A DNA stretch of 64,000 nt from JAUMBM01 sp964441755 (GTDB taxonomy: Bacteria > Bacteroidota > Bacteroidia > Chitinophagales > Saprospiraceae). The notes beneath the pieces are model-generated. The model was not told the DNA's origin, searched no databases, and was given only the letters and a program-made list of their open reading frames with translations. The translations under genes were made by a program, and so were the position numbers. Positions 9,240 through 18,853 of the stretch are shown here, in pieces; the first letter of the stretch is position 1, and the number at the start of each line of letters is the position of its first letter. The stretch spans positions 62,001 through 126,000 of the forward strand of contig CAYTVG010000008.1 of the NCBI GenBank assembly GCA_964441755.1. The letters run 5' to 3'.

Positions 9240-10720
9240 TAGCGTATGTATTGACTTTGCATTTCCGACCACTCGGGCAACTGCCGATAATGCCACTTGT
9301 GGATGATAAGCCCCTTGCGCATGAGCAGCAGACCCGGATTGGAGCGGATAATGGTTTTGAGCATGATATCATCGCCCGTATATACATCGACATCCAGCCC
9401 TAAAGCTTCTTCAAGCGAAGCTAGCTTCTCTTTGTCCGTGAATGCGGTTAAAATAGTTACCGTATGGCCGGCTTTTTGAGCCTGCTGTAGTATCGGGAGG
9501 AGTCTGGCCTTCCATTGTTCGAGATAGGCCTCATCCCAGGTATACATTTTTTTCATCACCTCTTTTTCCCTGACCTCAACCAGGCGCGGTACTGCGGTGA
9601 CGCCCTGTCCGGTAATCAGGGTATCATTGACGAAGACAGAGTCAATTTCCACTGTTGGCACGGATGACTCGGCACTGTAAAGCTTGTAAGCTACGACCAC
9701 AAACTGATAGCCTTCATCGGTAAGGATGGATGCTGTCATATCGCTGCCTGCATCATCAAATACTTCGAAGTCGCTGATTTTGGTGGTGGGTACGCGAGGC
9801 TGTTCGCGAATCTGCTCCAGGTTCCACTCGGTTTCCGGGTATTGCGTGTACACCTTGAGGTAGTCGGCCATAGGCAGTTCAACCACACGCTTGTCGGTTT
9901 TGTGCGTCATGCGGTAAGCAATCACCTGAGCAGATGAAGCGGCTTCTGTCTCCGCGGCTTTTCTTTCGGCTACATTAACGCCTATCTTGAAAGGGCGAAA
10001 ATCTATGTGGGGAAGATCCCATACATAATTGCTGAAGCAGTAGATGAAGCTGGCCAGTGTGCCGGCAACCAGCAGGCCGGACCGAAGTGCAGTACCGCCG
10101 AGTTGATGCATGCGGTTGGCATACACAACAAACAGGATACCCGGCAGCAGTAAGCCTACATCCTTCAGAAAAGAGACAAAAGGTTTTAATTTGATGAAAT
10201 CACCAAAACAGCCGCAATCCGTGACCTTCATGTTGGTCTCTACATAGGGACCCCACTGTCCAAAGTCAAAAAAATTGACACCCTGCGGCACGTAGCCTGT
10301 CAGGTAGGTGAAGCCTGTGAGGAAGGTAAAAAATACGACCAGCAGCAGAAAAGCCCAGGCTGTAAACCGGGGAACTGCGCCAATAATAAGCATGAGGCCC
10401 AGTACGAGCTCGAAAACGATCATACCCACGGCAAACTCGACAGCATAGTTGTCGGAAAGCCACGGAAATATGGGCGCTATAAAGGACAGGGAGGTGCCAC
10501 CAAAAGTACTTTCAAATTCTGCAAAGTACTGCTCCATTTTGAAAGCTGTCCCCATGGGGTCTATGGCTTTCACCCATCCGGAGATGATGAAAAGGACACC
10601 TGAAAAATTTTGTAAATAACTGACAGGAAGGTTGTTAATCCTGTTGGTCAGCCACTTGATGAGTGCTGTGATTACCAGAGATATAGCGGCAACAATCAAG
10701 AGTAATTTCGTCAGCGTCAT
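9239..10720 (-). CDS. BT_3928-type DoxX/MauE-like membrane protein
   Basis: A 493-residue protein. The N-terminal half has about five hydrophobic segments and resembles the DoxX/MauE superfamily (SGWVKAIDPMGTAFKMEQYF, followed by helices). The C-terminal half (about residues 230-493) is soluble. It includes a stretch resembling a thioredoxin-like fold (GHTVTILTAFTDKEKLASLE, ending IIHKWHYRQLPEW) but lacks an obvious CXXC. In Bacteroidota this gene is typically followed or preceded by a DUF1599 gene, as here (11 bases upstream). A role in membrane redox chemistry is plausible by analogy with MauE/DoxX but unproven. The stop overlaps the hemE start. Confidence 0.85.
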   Translation of the reverse strand: MTLTKLLLIVAAISLVITALIKWLTNRINNLPVSYLQNFSGVLFIISGWVKAIDPMGTAFKMEQYFAEFESTFGGTSLSFIAPIFPWLSDNYAVEFAVGMIVFELVLGLMLIIGAVPRFTAWAFLLLVVFFTFLTGFTYLTGYVPQGVNFFDFGQWGPYVETNMKVTDCGCFGDFIKLKPFVSFLKDVGLLLPGILFVVYANRMHQLGGTALRSGLLVAGTLASFIYCFSNYVWDLPHIDFRPFKIGVNVAERKAAETEAASSAQVIAYRMTHKTDKRVVELPMADYLKVYTQYPETEWNLEQIREQPRVPTTKISDFEVFDDAGSDMTASILTDEGYQFVVVAYKLYSAESSVPTVEIDSVFVNDTLITGQGVTAVPRLVEVREKEVMKKMYTWDEAYLEQWKARLLPILQQAQKAGHTVTILTAFTDKEKLASLEEALGLDVDVYTGDDIMLKTIIRSNPGLLLMRKGLIIHKWHYRQLPEWSEMQSQYIR

Positions 10721-10731
10721 AGCTTGTTCAT

Positions 10732-11292
10732 TTAGTGTTTTGTGGTCTCCTGAAGTTTTATGAGCGCAAAGATAGCGTAATTTATGATGTCGTAGTAGTT
10801 GGCTTCAACGCCTTCTGATAGTCGAGTGAGGCCTTCGTTGTCTTCGATTTGTTTGATTCGCAATAATTTGGCGAGAATAAGGTCGGTAATGGAGCTGAGG
10901 CGCATTTCGCGCCACACTTCTCCGTAGTCGTGGTTTTTCTTTTCCAGCAGCGCCCGGGCGACAGCTACCTGCGCATCGTAGCAGGCAGCTACATCCTCAG
11001 CAGGTAGTTCCAGGGGCGCGTCGGAAGGTAATGTTCGCTGGATAATGGCCAGGATGCTGTAATTGATCAGGCCCATGTATTCACCGTCTACCGGATCATC
11101 GACCAGCTGCTTACCCTTTTCCTCAATGGCGCGTATGCGTTTCGCTTTGATGTAGAGCTGGTCAGTCAGCGAACTGGGCCGCAGGATACGCCAGGAGGTA
11201 CCATAATCCTGTTGCTTAGCGAGGAGTATCTGCCTGCAGCTATGTATGATTGCATCAAATTGTGCCAGCGTTTGTTGCATGGGTTGTCGCAT
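10732..11292 (-). CDS. DUF1599 domain protein
   Basis: A 186-residue protein with two tandem copies of the DUF1599 repeat. Copy one carries LLAKQQDYGTSWRILRPSSL and copy two LLEKKNHDYGEVWREMRLSS. Each is followed by a charged helix (IKAKRIRAIEEKGKQ and LAKLLRIKQIEDNEG) and ends in YxxIINYAIxALI. Function is unknown; the conserved Lys, Asp and Tyr residues suggest a small binding domain. It may start at 11292 or at the ATG at 11280. It lies 12 bases after the cysteine desulfurase gene and 11 before the DoxX-like gene, so this looks like one operon. Confidence 0.88.
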   Translation of the reverse strand: MRQPMQQTLAQFDAIIHSCRQILLAKQQDYGTSWRILRPSSLTDQLYIKAKRIRAIEEKGKQLVDDPVDGEYMGLINYSILAIIQRTLPSDAPLELPAEDVAACYDAQVAVARALLEKKNHDYGEVWREMRLSSITDLILAKLLRIKQIEDNEGLTRLSEGVEANYYDIINYAIFALIKLQETTKH

Positions 11293-11304
11293 TGAGGGAT
11301 ATGG

Positions 11305-12438
11305 TCAATTTTTGGCCAGCAGGCTGTTTTTTACACAGCCCAGGGCAAAATCTATCTCTTCGATGGTGTTGAGATGGCTGAAAGAAAATCGGATCGTTTT
11401 TCTGTCCAGATCCCCTGCCAGTGCCGCAATAACGTGTGAGCCAGCGTCAGCACCCGAACTGCAGGCACTGCCACCGCTGACGCTGAGCCCGGCAATATCA
11501 AGGTTAAATAGCAGTAAGTCAGCTTTTTCGGAAGGCGGAAAAGAGGCGCTCAGGATTTTATAATGCCCATTGTCAGGGTCACCATTGAAAGTAATACCGG
11601 GTATCTGTGCCTGTAAGCCCGCCTTCAACCGGTCGCGCAATGAACGTATGTGGTGGCTGCGCACTTCCATCTCCTGGCATGCCAGCTCCAGCGCGTGTGC
11701 CAGCCCCAGGATACCGTACAAATTTTCGGTTCCTCCGCGCATATTCCGCTCCTGAGAGCCTCCGTCAATAAAGGGGTGCAGACTTACTTCCTGATTGATA
11801 TAAATGAAGCCCACTCCTTTGGGGCCGTGAAATTTGTGCGCAGAACCGCTCAGGAAATGAATTTTAATTTTTTGTAAATCAATGGGGTAATATCCTATTG
11901 TCTGAACAGTATCCGTGTGAAAAAAAGCATTGTAGTCAGCGCATACAGCGGCCACTTCTGCCAGATCAATTCGGGTACCCGTCTCGTTGTTGGCATGCAT
12001 GAGGGAAACCAGTGTGGTACGACTGTCAGCAGCCAGCCAGTCGCGCAACTGCCCCAGGTCGGGATATCCCCGAGCATCCAGCGGCAGGTAGTCGATCTGT
12101 ACAGCCAGTTGTTGCTGCAGAAAATCGAGAGAGTGCAAAACACAGTGATGTTCTGTTCTGGAAGAAATGATTCGTTGTACCCCTAAGTCGCGGACGGCGC
12201 CTTTCAGCGCCATATTATTGGCCTCCGTACCTCCTGACGTAAAAAAAATCTCACCGATGGAAGCGTGCAGCTGGTTAGCAACCCGCTTGCGGGCATCTTC
12301 AATGGCCGCCCTGGCCTTTCTGCCTTCGGCATGAATCGAAGAAGGATTGCCAAAATTGCCCTGCATTGCCTGCCGCATATAGTCGATGGTAGCATCATCG
12401 AGTGGTGTAGTAGCTGCATTATCAAGATATACCCGCAT
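11305..12438 (-). CDS. Cysteine desulfurase (NifS/IscS-like)
   Basis: A 377-residue PLP enzyme that removes sulfur from cysteine as an enzyme-bound persulfide, feeding Fe-S cluster, thiouridine and other sulfur pathways. YLDNAATTP opens the protein. The PLP lysine is K202 in SGSAHKFHGPKG. The sulfur-carrying cysteine is C326, in the loop SGGSACSSGA followed by SHV, which is the short-loop NifS/IscS arrangement. TEHHCVLHS and NNETG are also present. No IscU or SufU scaffold is adjacent, so its partner is unknown. It appears to lead an operon with the DUF1599, DoxX-like and hemE genes. Confidence 0.94.
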   Translation of the reverse strand: MRVYLDNAATTPLDDATIDYMRQAMQGNFGNPSSIHAEGRKARAAIEDARKRVANQLHASIGEIFFTSGGTEANNMALKGAVRDLGVQRIISSRTEHHCVLHSLDFLQQQLAVQIDYLPLDARGYPDLGQLRDWLAADSRTTLVSLMHANNETGTRIDLAEVAAVCADYNAFFHTDTVQTIGYYPIDLQKIKIHFLSGSAHKFHGPKGVGFIYINQEVSLHPFIDGGSQERNMRGGTENLYGILGLAHALELACQEMEVRSHHIRSLRDRLKAGLQAQIPGITFNGDPDNGHYKILSASFPPSEKADLLLFNLDIAGLSVSGGSACSSGADAGSHVIAALAGDLDRKTIRFSFSHLNTIEEIDFALGCVKNSLLAKN

Positions 12439-12619
12439 AGTCAGAAGACAGATGGTGAAAAATTAGTACACAGTCAGGATTTTCTGCGGAGGCAGAAGCA
12501 AGGTGTTTTTTCGCAGGGTTCCACATTTGCCGGAGAGCGCAGCTGACGCTATAGGACTAAAATAGTGAAACCCCACAGGAAAAATCGTTGTGGCCCGGTG
12601 AAAAATCCCGAATTAGTCC

Positions 12620-14113
12620 TTACAGCACCGTCGTAAACCATTTTTCAACCAGCAGTTGCTCCGGTTTGAACCTTGATTGGTGTACATACTCGTTGGACCG
12701 CGGCAAATGCCGGTAGTCCTGCTGCCAATGCTGGTGGTTGGCAGCCAGTTGACGTATGGCATCCAGCACATAACCGAGCTCGTCATCTGTCATCACCGGG
12801 TGGATAGACATACGAATCCAGCCGGGCTTGTCGCTGTTGTCGCCCTCATTGATTTTGCTGGTGATGGATTTGCTGTACTCCTGATCAACATTGAGCAGGT
12901 AGTGGCCGTAAGTACCCGCGCATGAGCAGCCTCCTCTGACCTGAATACCGAAGCGATCGTTGAGCAGCGAAACACCCAGGTTGTAGTGCAGGTCATCGAT
13001 GTAAAAAGAGATGACGCCAAGTCTGTCGCGGTGTTGGCCGGCAAGCACATGCAGGTTGGGGATTTCATCAAAAACCTGCCAGACGCGCTCCAGCATTTCG
13101 TGTTCGCGCTCCAGTATGTTGTGTACGCCCATCTGCTCTTTGAGCTGTATGGCCATGGCGGCGCGTATGGTCTGCAAAAAAGCGGGCGTACCGCCATCTT
13201 CGCGGGCTTCAATATGGTCAATATACTTGTGCTCACCCCACGGATTGGTCCAGTCGACCGTCCCGCCTCCCGGGTCATCCGGAACACTGTTTTGGTAGAG
13301 TGCCGAATCGAAAATGAGGATACCCGTAGAGCCCGGCCCACCCAAAAATTTGTGGGGAGAAAAGTAGACAGCATCGAGCCGCTGCAGCGGTTTGTCCTTT
13401 GGACGCATTACAATATCGATATAGGGCGCCGAGCAGGCAAAATCGACGAAGCAGTAGCCCCCGGCCAGGTGCATGCGCTCCGCCACCTCATGGTAGGGCG
13501 TGAAAATACCTGTAACATTGGAGCAGGATGTGACAGCCGCTATTTTGAGTGGCCGGTGCCGATACTTTTCGAGCAGCCTGTCGAGCTGTGACAAATCCAT
13601 AAGTCCTTGGTCATCCGGCGGTATAACCTCCACATCGGCTATGGTTTCCAGCCAGGATGTTTGGTTGGAGTGGTGTTCCATGTGGCTGACAAACACGATC
13701 GGACGTTGATCGGCGGGAATGGATACCTGTCCGCGGAACCGCTCATGGAGTTTCAGTCCCAGGATTCGCTGAAATTTATTGACGACACCCGTCATGCCGG
13801 AGTAGGCAGCTATGAGCACATCCGTATCCTGGGCACCACAATGTCTTTTGATTAGCTGGCGTGCGTGGTGATAGGCTGAGGTCATGGCACTGCCGGTGAC
13901 CGTAGTCTCGGTATGGGTATTGCCCACGAAAGGGGCTATTTGTTGCATAAAAAGCTGCTCAATAGGCTCGTAGAGCCGGCCGCTGGCTGTCCAGTCGGCA
14001 TAGATCAGCGGCTTGGTACCATAAGCGGTCTCAAATGACTGCTTGCTGCCGATGACCTTGTCCCGGTAGTGAGCAAAATACTGCTCGAGCGTGGTGGTGG
14101 AGAGGGTAGACAT
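12620..14113 (-). CDS. Class V aminotransferase-fold PLP enzyme
   Basis: A 497-residue member of the aminotransferase class V family, larger than cysteine desulfurases. The PLP lysine is K255 in VYFSPHKFLGGPG. The cofactor contacts include SHMEHHSNQ, VDFACSAPY and TSCSNVTG. A distinctive VRGGCSCAGTYGHYLL loop near residue 405 places a double cysteine where desulfurases keep their sulfur carrier. Proteins of this subgroup are usually annotated only as aminotransferase class V-fold enzymes; a desulfurase or selenocysteine-lyase-like reaction is possible, but I cannot assign a substrate. It lies 12 bases after glmM and is probably co-transcribed. Confidence 0.88.
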   Translation of the reverse strand: MSTLSTTTLEQYFAHYRDKVIGSKQSFETAYGTKPLIYADWTASGRLYEPIEQLFMQQIAPFVGNTHTETTVTGSAMTSAYHHARQLIKRHCGAQDTDVLIAAYSGMTGVVNKFQRILGLKLHERFRGQVSIPADQRPIVFVSHMEHHSNQTSWLETIADVEVIPPDDQGLMDLSQLDRLLEKYRHRPLKIAAVTSCSNVTGIFTPYHEVAERMHLAGGYCFVDFACSAPYIDIVMRPKDKPLQRLDAVYFSPHKFLGGPGSTGILIFDSALYQNSVPDDPGGGTVDWTNPWGEHKYIDHIEAREDGGTPAFLQTIRAAMAIQLKEQMGVHNILEREHEMLERVWQVFDEIPNLHVLAGQHRDRLGVISFYIDDLHYNLGVSLLNDRFGIQVRGGCSCAGTYGHYLLNVDQEYSKSITSKINEGDNSDKPGWIRMSIHPVMTDDELGYVLDAIRQLAANHQHWQQDYRHLPRSNEYVHQSRFKPEQLLVEKWFTTVL

Positions 14114-14125
14114 TGGTTGTGTAAA

Positions 14126-15502
14126 TCAGTGGTTTACAAATATACTGCGCACTTTTTCTACCAAAGCGGCGGCAGCCTGAGCATCCTTGGCTTCTGCATA
14201 TATTCGCACGATAGGCTCTGTATTGGAACGGCGCAGATGAACCCAACCGTTGGAGAAGTCGATTTTCAGGCCGTCTTCCGTATTGAGCTTTTCGGATGCA
14301 AAATACGCCATAACACGCGTAAGTGCACCTTCGACATCAAAATCTGCCGACAATTCGAGCTTGTCTTTGACCATTTCGTACTGTGGATAGGCCTGCCTGA
14401 GCTCGTTGATGTTTTGCCGGCCAGTGGCCAGCGCAGACAGCACCAGCGCCAGCCCTATGAGGCTGTCGCGGCCATAGTGCAGATCGGGCACGATGATGCC
14501 ACCGTTGCCTTCACCACCAATGACAGCATTCACTGCTTTCATACGGCTCACCACATTCACTTCACCAACGGCGGCGGCAAAATAGGGCTGACCATAATTT
14601 GACGCCAGATCGGCCAGGGCTCTGCTGGATGACAAGTTGGACACTACGGCTCCGGTGCGATGCCTGAGGACATAATCGGCCACGGTCACCAGCGTATATT
14701 CTTCTCCTATCCATTCGCCCCCGGGGCCTACCAGCGCAAGCCGGTCAACATCGGGATCCACGGCTACGCCAAGGTCGGCCTGGTTGGTGCGTACTGCTTC
14801 CATAAGCTCTGTCAGGTGTTGGGGCAAAGGCTCCGGATTGTGTGCAAATTGGCCGGTCATGTCTCCATGGAGGACAATGGTCCTACATCCCAACTGCTCG
14901 AGCAGTGCAGGTATGGCAACAGCACCTACGCTGTTGACGGCATCGACGACGACTGTATAGCCAGCCTTACGGATGGCCTCAGCGGCTACCAGCGGGTAAG
15001 CAAGCACAGAACTAATGTGATGATGCAGCGCTTCATCGGGCAGGTACCGATAGCTGCCCAGCGCATCTACTGAGGCATACGAGATACGGTTACTTTCAGC
15101 TATTGCCAGCAGGCGGGCACCAGCTTCGGCACTTATGAATTCGCCTTTTTCATTGAGCAGCTTGAGGGCATTCCACTCTCGCGGATTATGGCTGGCCGTG
15201 AAAATGATGCCACCACCAGCCTCAAAATAGGGGACAGCCATCTCCACCGTGGGGGTAGTCGCCAGCCCCAGGTCAATGACATCAATGCCCATTGCGCGCA
15301 GGCTGGCAGCTACCAGCTGACTGACAATGTCCCCTGAGATGCGCGCATCGCGCCCAATGACTACCAGCGGCCGGAGGCCACAGTCCAGCAACCAGCTGCC
15401 AAAGGCGCTGCTGCTGTTGACAATATCGATGGGCGTGAGGTTGTCACCGGGATAACCGCCAAGGGTGCCCCGAAAGCCGGAAATGGATCTGATGAAAGCC
15501 AC
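14126..15502 (-). CDS. glmM: Phosphoglucosamine mutase (phosphohexomutase family)
   Basis: A 458-residue alpha-D-phosphohexomutase. The phosphoserine is S104 in FTASHNPREW. The metal loop is DPDVDRLALVG, the sugar-binding loop EGNGGIIVPDLHYGRDS, and the C-terminal phosphate loop RRSNTEPIVRIYAEA. The enzyme should convert glucosamine-6-phosphate to glucosamine-1-phosphate for peptidoglycan precursors. Bacteroidota homologues of this size are generally called GlmM, although phosphomannomutase activity is hard to exclude from sequence. The start is a GTG at 15502; no in-frame ATG fits the conserved MAFIRSISGFRGT opening. Confidence 0.9.
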   Translation of the reverse strand: MAFIRSISGFRGTLGGYPGDNLTPIDIVNSSSAFGSWLLDCGLRPLVVIGRDARISGDIVSQLVAASLRAMGIDVIDLGLATTPTVEMAVPYFEAGGGIIFTASHNPREWNALKLLNEKGEFISAEAGARLLAIAESNRISYASVDALGSYRYLPDEALHHHISSVLAYPLVAAEAIRKAGYTVVVDAVNSVGAVAIPALLEQLGCRTIVLHGDMTGQFAHNPEPLPQHLTELMEAVRTNQADLGVAVDPDVDRLALVGPGGEWIGEEYTLVTVADYVLRHRTGAVVSNLSSSRALADLASNYGQPYFAAAVGEVNVVSRMKAVNAVIGGEGNGGIIVPDLHYGRDSLIGLALVLSALATGRQNINELRQAYPQYEMVKDKLELSADFDVEGALTRVMAYFASEKLNTEDGLKIDFSNGWVHLRRSNTEPIVRIYAEAKDAQAAAALVEKVRSIFVNH

Positions 15503-15666
15503 AAGTAACGTCTTTTCAAATGGTCAATCGCCGTGCCGGGGCCTGCACACAACTGGCGTAGGATATGCAGCGTCCGACAACGGACTATCTCATATACTGC
15601 CAACATCGCTGTCTCGGCGAACCAGCTGTTGCCAAGCGAAACACCTTGGTTGACAGTTGTATTTAC

Positions 15667-16605
15667 CTATTCAAGCAGTCCCCTGCCTTCCTTTTTGATA
15701 AGGCCCTCTTCCATAAGCTTCTTCATGAGCCTGTCGAGTATACCATTGATGAAGTCTTTACTCTTGTCGGTGCTATACTGTTTGGCAATTTCAAGAAACT
15801 CATTGAGGGTCACCTTGGTCGGGATGGAGGGGAAGTGAATCAGCTCGGTCAGGGCCATCTTGAGCAGGATAAGATCAATGATGGCCACCCGGTCTACATC
15901 CCAGTTGCGCAGACTAGGCTCAATGAGCTGCAGCAGCTCTTTGTCCGAGCTAAGCACATTCCGCAGCATAAGCTCGCCGAAATCCCGGACTGTATCATCT
16001 GTGGGCTGGTATTCGACATAAAAATCGTCAGCAGCGGGCAGCGCTTTGATGGTCTTCTTGATGGCGCCTACAACCAGGCTTTTGTCATCGGACCAAAGCG
16101 GGAACTGATCTTCCACAATTTCTTCCCGGGTTTCTGTACCGATGATAAATTTGAAAAGGGTGAGTAAAATAGCCTGGTGGTCCTCCTGGGATGGTGATTC
16201 CAGTTTCAGGTAGGCCTTGTATTCATCCGTTTTGGAGAAGTCGTTGTAAAAGGTGCGCACGACATCGGCATCAATATGCCGGGCTGTCTTGTGCTGGCTA
16301 AAAAGGCGGTTAATCCCGGGATTCTGCGAGAGAGAGCGTACGAGCTCATTGTTGGCGAGTACGGCTGTGAAGTTCTTATCTTCCTCTGAAGGGAGCAGTT
16401 TAGCATTTTTGCGGAGCTCATCCTGCCGCGCGTATTCAGCAACGCGTATGAGCATCAGCAGGCAGTAGAGGTAGAGATCAAATGAATTGGCAATAAGTAC
16501 GTGGTAGGACTTAAGGGCTGCGGGGACGTTGACTTGTCCATCTGTGCGATGAATCGCATAGAGTACCTGCATCACTTTTACGCGGATATTCCTTCTGCTG
16601 AGCAT
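15667..16605 (-). CDS. nusB: Transcription antitermination factor NusB
   Basis: A 312-residue NusB. The N-terminus (MLSRRNIRVKVMQVLYAIHR) is the RNA-binding helix. After a long Bacteroidota-type middle segment, the conserved C-terminal helices appear (RVAIIDLILLKMALTELIHF, then EFLEIAKQYS and KDFINGILDRL). It binds boxA RNA with NusE and supports rRNA antitermination. At about 310 residues it is twice the length of E. coli NusB, which is normal for this phylum. I chose the ATG at 16605 because the residues before it do not belong to the family. It is divergent from the symporter gene. Confidence 0.94.
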   Translation of the reverse strand: MLSRRNIRVKVMQVLYAIHRTDGQVNVPAALKSYHVLIANSFDLYLYCLLMLIRVAEYARQDELRKNAKLLPSEEDKNFTAVLANNELVRSLSQNPGINRLFSQHKTARHIDADVVRTFYNDFSKTDEYKAYLKLESPSQEDHQAILLTLFKFIIGTETREEIVEDQFPLWSDDKSLVVGAIKKTIKALPAADDFYVEYQPTDDTVRDFGELMLRNVLSSDKELLQLIEPSLRNWDVDRVAIIDLILLKMALTELIHFPSIPTKVTLNEFLEIAKQYSTDKSKDFINGILDRLMKKLMEEGLIKKEGRGLLE

Positions 16606-16877
16606 GCTTTCAAATGTAGTTTGAACTACCAATGTACTTTTCAACTGCAAATGAACGGATTTTTTGTCGATTTATATGCTTTCTCCGGTAAAAAAAGCCA
16701 CATACTCCTATACACAGCACCGGCTTGTCGGACCAGGCTTGGTATTCTGATGACAGACAGCCTGCAGAAAAGGCAATCCGGAGCGTCAGGGGTAATAAAT
16801 TCGCACTTCTCCTTATAGCAAAAAATAACAATTATGATTACCTTGCAGCGATGTTGCACAAAATAAAGTATGCAGAA

Positions 16878-18158
16878 ATGAAAAAATTAGCCCTGCATTG
16901 GCAAATATTGATTGGTATGGTGGCAGGCATCGGACTTGGTTCGGTGGCGGTGGCCTGGGGCATAGGACAATGGGTGACGGATTGGATTAAGCCCTTCGGC
17001 ACCATCTTCATCAACATGCTCAAGCTGATTGCCATTCCTTTGATTGTCGCCTCCCTGATTAAGGGAGTAAGTGATCTTAAGGATGTATCTAAGTTGTCAA
17101 GAATGGGGGGCAGGACGGTCGTCATGTTTCTGTTCACCACAGTTATTTCGGTGTCATTGGGACTGGTGCTGGTCAACATCCTGCAGCCGGGGAAACTAAT
17201 CAATGAAGCTACCCGCACGCAGCTGATGAGTACCTACAGTGAAAATGCCGGTGCCAAAATTGAACAGGCGCAGGCACAGCAGCAAACGGGTCCGCTGCAA
17301 GCTATTATTGACATCGTCCCTGAAAATATCGTAGGAGCAGCTACCAGCAATGGCAATATGCTGCAGGTGATATTTTTTGTAATCTTCTTCGGCATCGGCC
17401 TTATTTTGATTCCTGAGGAGAAGGCAGCGCCTGTCAAAGCTTTTTTTGACGGGCTCAACGAGGTAGTGCTAAAATTGGTCGATCTGATCATGCTCACAGC
17501 TCCTTTTGGGGTATTCGCGTTGCTGTCGGCATTGGTGGTAGAATCGCCCAGTGCAGATCTTTTTATTGCGCTGCTGGGGTATAGTGCTACCGTTGTTGTG
17601 GGATTGGGAACACTCGTTCTGGCCTTCTACCCGCTGCTGGTAAAAATGAGCAGCGGACGCTCCTACGGAGCCTTCCTTAAAGGTATTTCGCCGGCCCAGC
17701 TACTGGCTTTTTCTACCAGCTCCAGTGCAGCTACCCTGCCGGTGACGATGGAGCGTGTGCAGGAGCATTTGGGCGTAGACGAGGAAGTAGCCAGCTTTGT
17801 ATTGCCGATAGGGGCAACGGTCAATATGGACGGTACAAGTCTCTATCAGTCGATTGCAGCTGTATTTATCGCGCAGGCGCTCAACATCGAACTGAGTCTT
17901 ACAGCCCAGCTAGGCATTATTCTGACAGCAACCCTGGCGTCTATAGGTTCGGCAGCGGTACCGGGGGCGGGGATGGTGATGCTGGTAATTGTCCTGGCAC
18001 AGGCGGGCATACCTGAGGCCGGCCTGGCACTTATCTTTGCGGTTGATCGCCCCTTGGATATGTTTCGTACGGTAGCCAATGTGACCAGCGATGCAACCAT
18101 AAGTATGGTCATTGCCAGTCGGATGGGCAAATTACACGATCCCGGGGAAGCGGCATAA
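16878..18158 (+). CDS. Dicarboxylate/amino acid:cation symporter (DAACS family)
   Basis: A 426-residue inner-membrane transporter of the GltP/DctA type, which takes up glutamate, aspartate or C4-dicarboxylates with Na+ or H+. About eight hydrophobic segments are visible. The re-entrant hairpin signature is STSSSAATLPVTMERV, and the cation and substrate site is GATVNMDGTSLYQ, followed by the second hairpin SIGSAAVPGAGMVML. DRPLDMFRTVANVTSDA contains the conserved Asp and Asn for substrate binding. I chose the ATG at 16878 (MKKLALHWQILIGM). About 270 bases separate it from nusB, enough for two divergent promoters. The exact substrate is not determined. Confidence 0.94.
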   Translation: MKKLALHWQILIGMVAGIGLGSVAVAWGIGQWVTDWIKPFGTIFINMLKLIAIPLIVASLIKGVSDLKDVSKLSRMGGRTVVMFLFTTVISVSLGLVLVNILQPGKLINEATRTQLMSTYSENAGAKIEQAQAQQQTGPLQAIIDIVPENIVGAATSNGNMLQVIFFVIFFGIGLILIPEEKAAPVKAFFDGLNEVVLKLVDLIMLTAPFGVFALLSALVVESPSADLFIALLGYSATVVVGLGTLVLAFYPLLVKMSSGRSYGAFLKGISPAQLLAFSTSSSAATLPVTMERVQEHLGVDEEVASFVLPIGATVNMDGTSLYQSIAAVFIAQALNIELSLTAQLGIILTATLASIGSAAVPGAGMVMLVIVLAQAGIPEAGLALIFAVDRPLDMFRTVANVTSDATISMVIASRMGKLHDPGEAA

Positions 18159-18268
18159 ATGCAGCAAAATAGCTGGCTGTTGCAGGCATGGTTTGCCGCT
18201 GAAGGCGGTGAACTAAAAAGCCTAACATATGTTTATTTTTTGATTTTTAAAAAATATCTTTTTGAACA

Positions 18269-18292
18269 CCATGGTGGCCATAGCCGCCATGG
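18269..18292. repeat. Short imperfect hairpin upstream of the 179-residue gene
   Basis: A 10-bp stem with one G-T wobble and a 4-base loop, containing CCATGG at both ends, ends 21 bases before the ATG at 18314. No T-run follows. It could end the symporter transcript or act in the leader of the next gene. Confidence 0.35.
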
Positions 18293-18313
18293 AACCTCCA
18301 AAAGCATTTGCTT

Positions 18314-18853
18314 ATGAATCAATCCTCAGGGGCACTAGGTGTGGGAAGTCGTGTAAGGCATCCCGCCTTTGGAGATGGTGTGGTTATTCGCCTGCATCCT
18401 GCAGCCTACGAAATCACATTTATGTTGTACGGCATCAAACAAGTAGGACTCACCTATGACAAATGGGAAATCATTGAGGCTGTTCCCGCTGAAGAAAAAA
18501 TTACCTTTACAGAGGCCGAAAAGTCACTGCTGCGCATTCTCAAAATGTACAACGGGGTAGAGGAGGAAGTGGAAATTGGGGACCGCTGGCGCAACGGCGT
18601 GATGATCCTGAAGCCCGGTGATGAGGGGCTCAAAGCAAAAGAGATAGAAATTGAAACTTTTTTTCATAAAATTACCATGGTCAGAGACCGGCTGCGGGTG
18701 ATGGAACAGCGCATCAACAGCAGCAAACTCGAAGAGGACGATAAGGTCAACCTCCAACAGTACATCACTAAAATTTATGGTAGTCTCACGTCTTTCAATG
18801 TACTGTTCAAGTATAAGGAGGATTATTTCGTGGGCGAAAAAACACGCGAATGA
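18314..18853 (+). CDS. Conserved hypothetical protein with N-terminal Tudor/SH3-like motif
   Basis: A 179-residue soluble protein. Residues 10-60 (VGSRVRHPAFGDGVVI, then GLTYDKWEII) resemble the small Tudor/SH3-like domain found at the C-terminus of UvrD/PcrA helicases, where it binds protein or nucleic acid. The rest is helical and charged (EEEVEIGDRW, KITMVRDRLRVMEQRI, QQYITKIYGSLTSFNVLFKY), suggesting coiled coil. I do not recognise a function. Its stop overlaps the next gene by four bases (ATGA), so the two are translationally coupled. Confidence 0.8.
   Translation: MNQSSGALGVGSRVRHPAFGDGVVIRLHPAAYEITFMLYGIKQVGLTYDKWEIIEAVPAEEKITFTEAEKSLLRILKMYNGVEEEVEIGDRWRNGVMILKPGDEGLKAKEIEIETFFHKITMVRDRLRVMEQRINSSKLEEDDKVNLQQYITKIYGSLTSFNVLFKYKEDYFVGEKTRE

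Noticed and set aside
16611..16618. Minus-strand TACATTTG as promoter of nusB
   Set aside because: It lies only 6 bases before the nusB ATG, too close for a normal start and leader.
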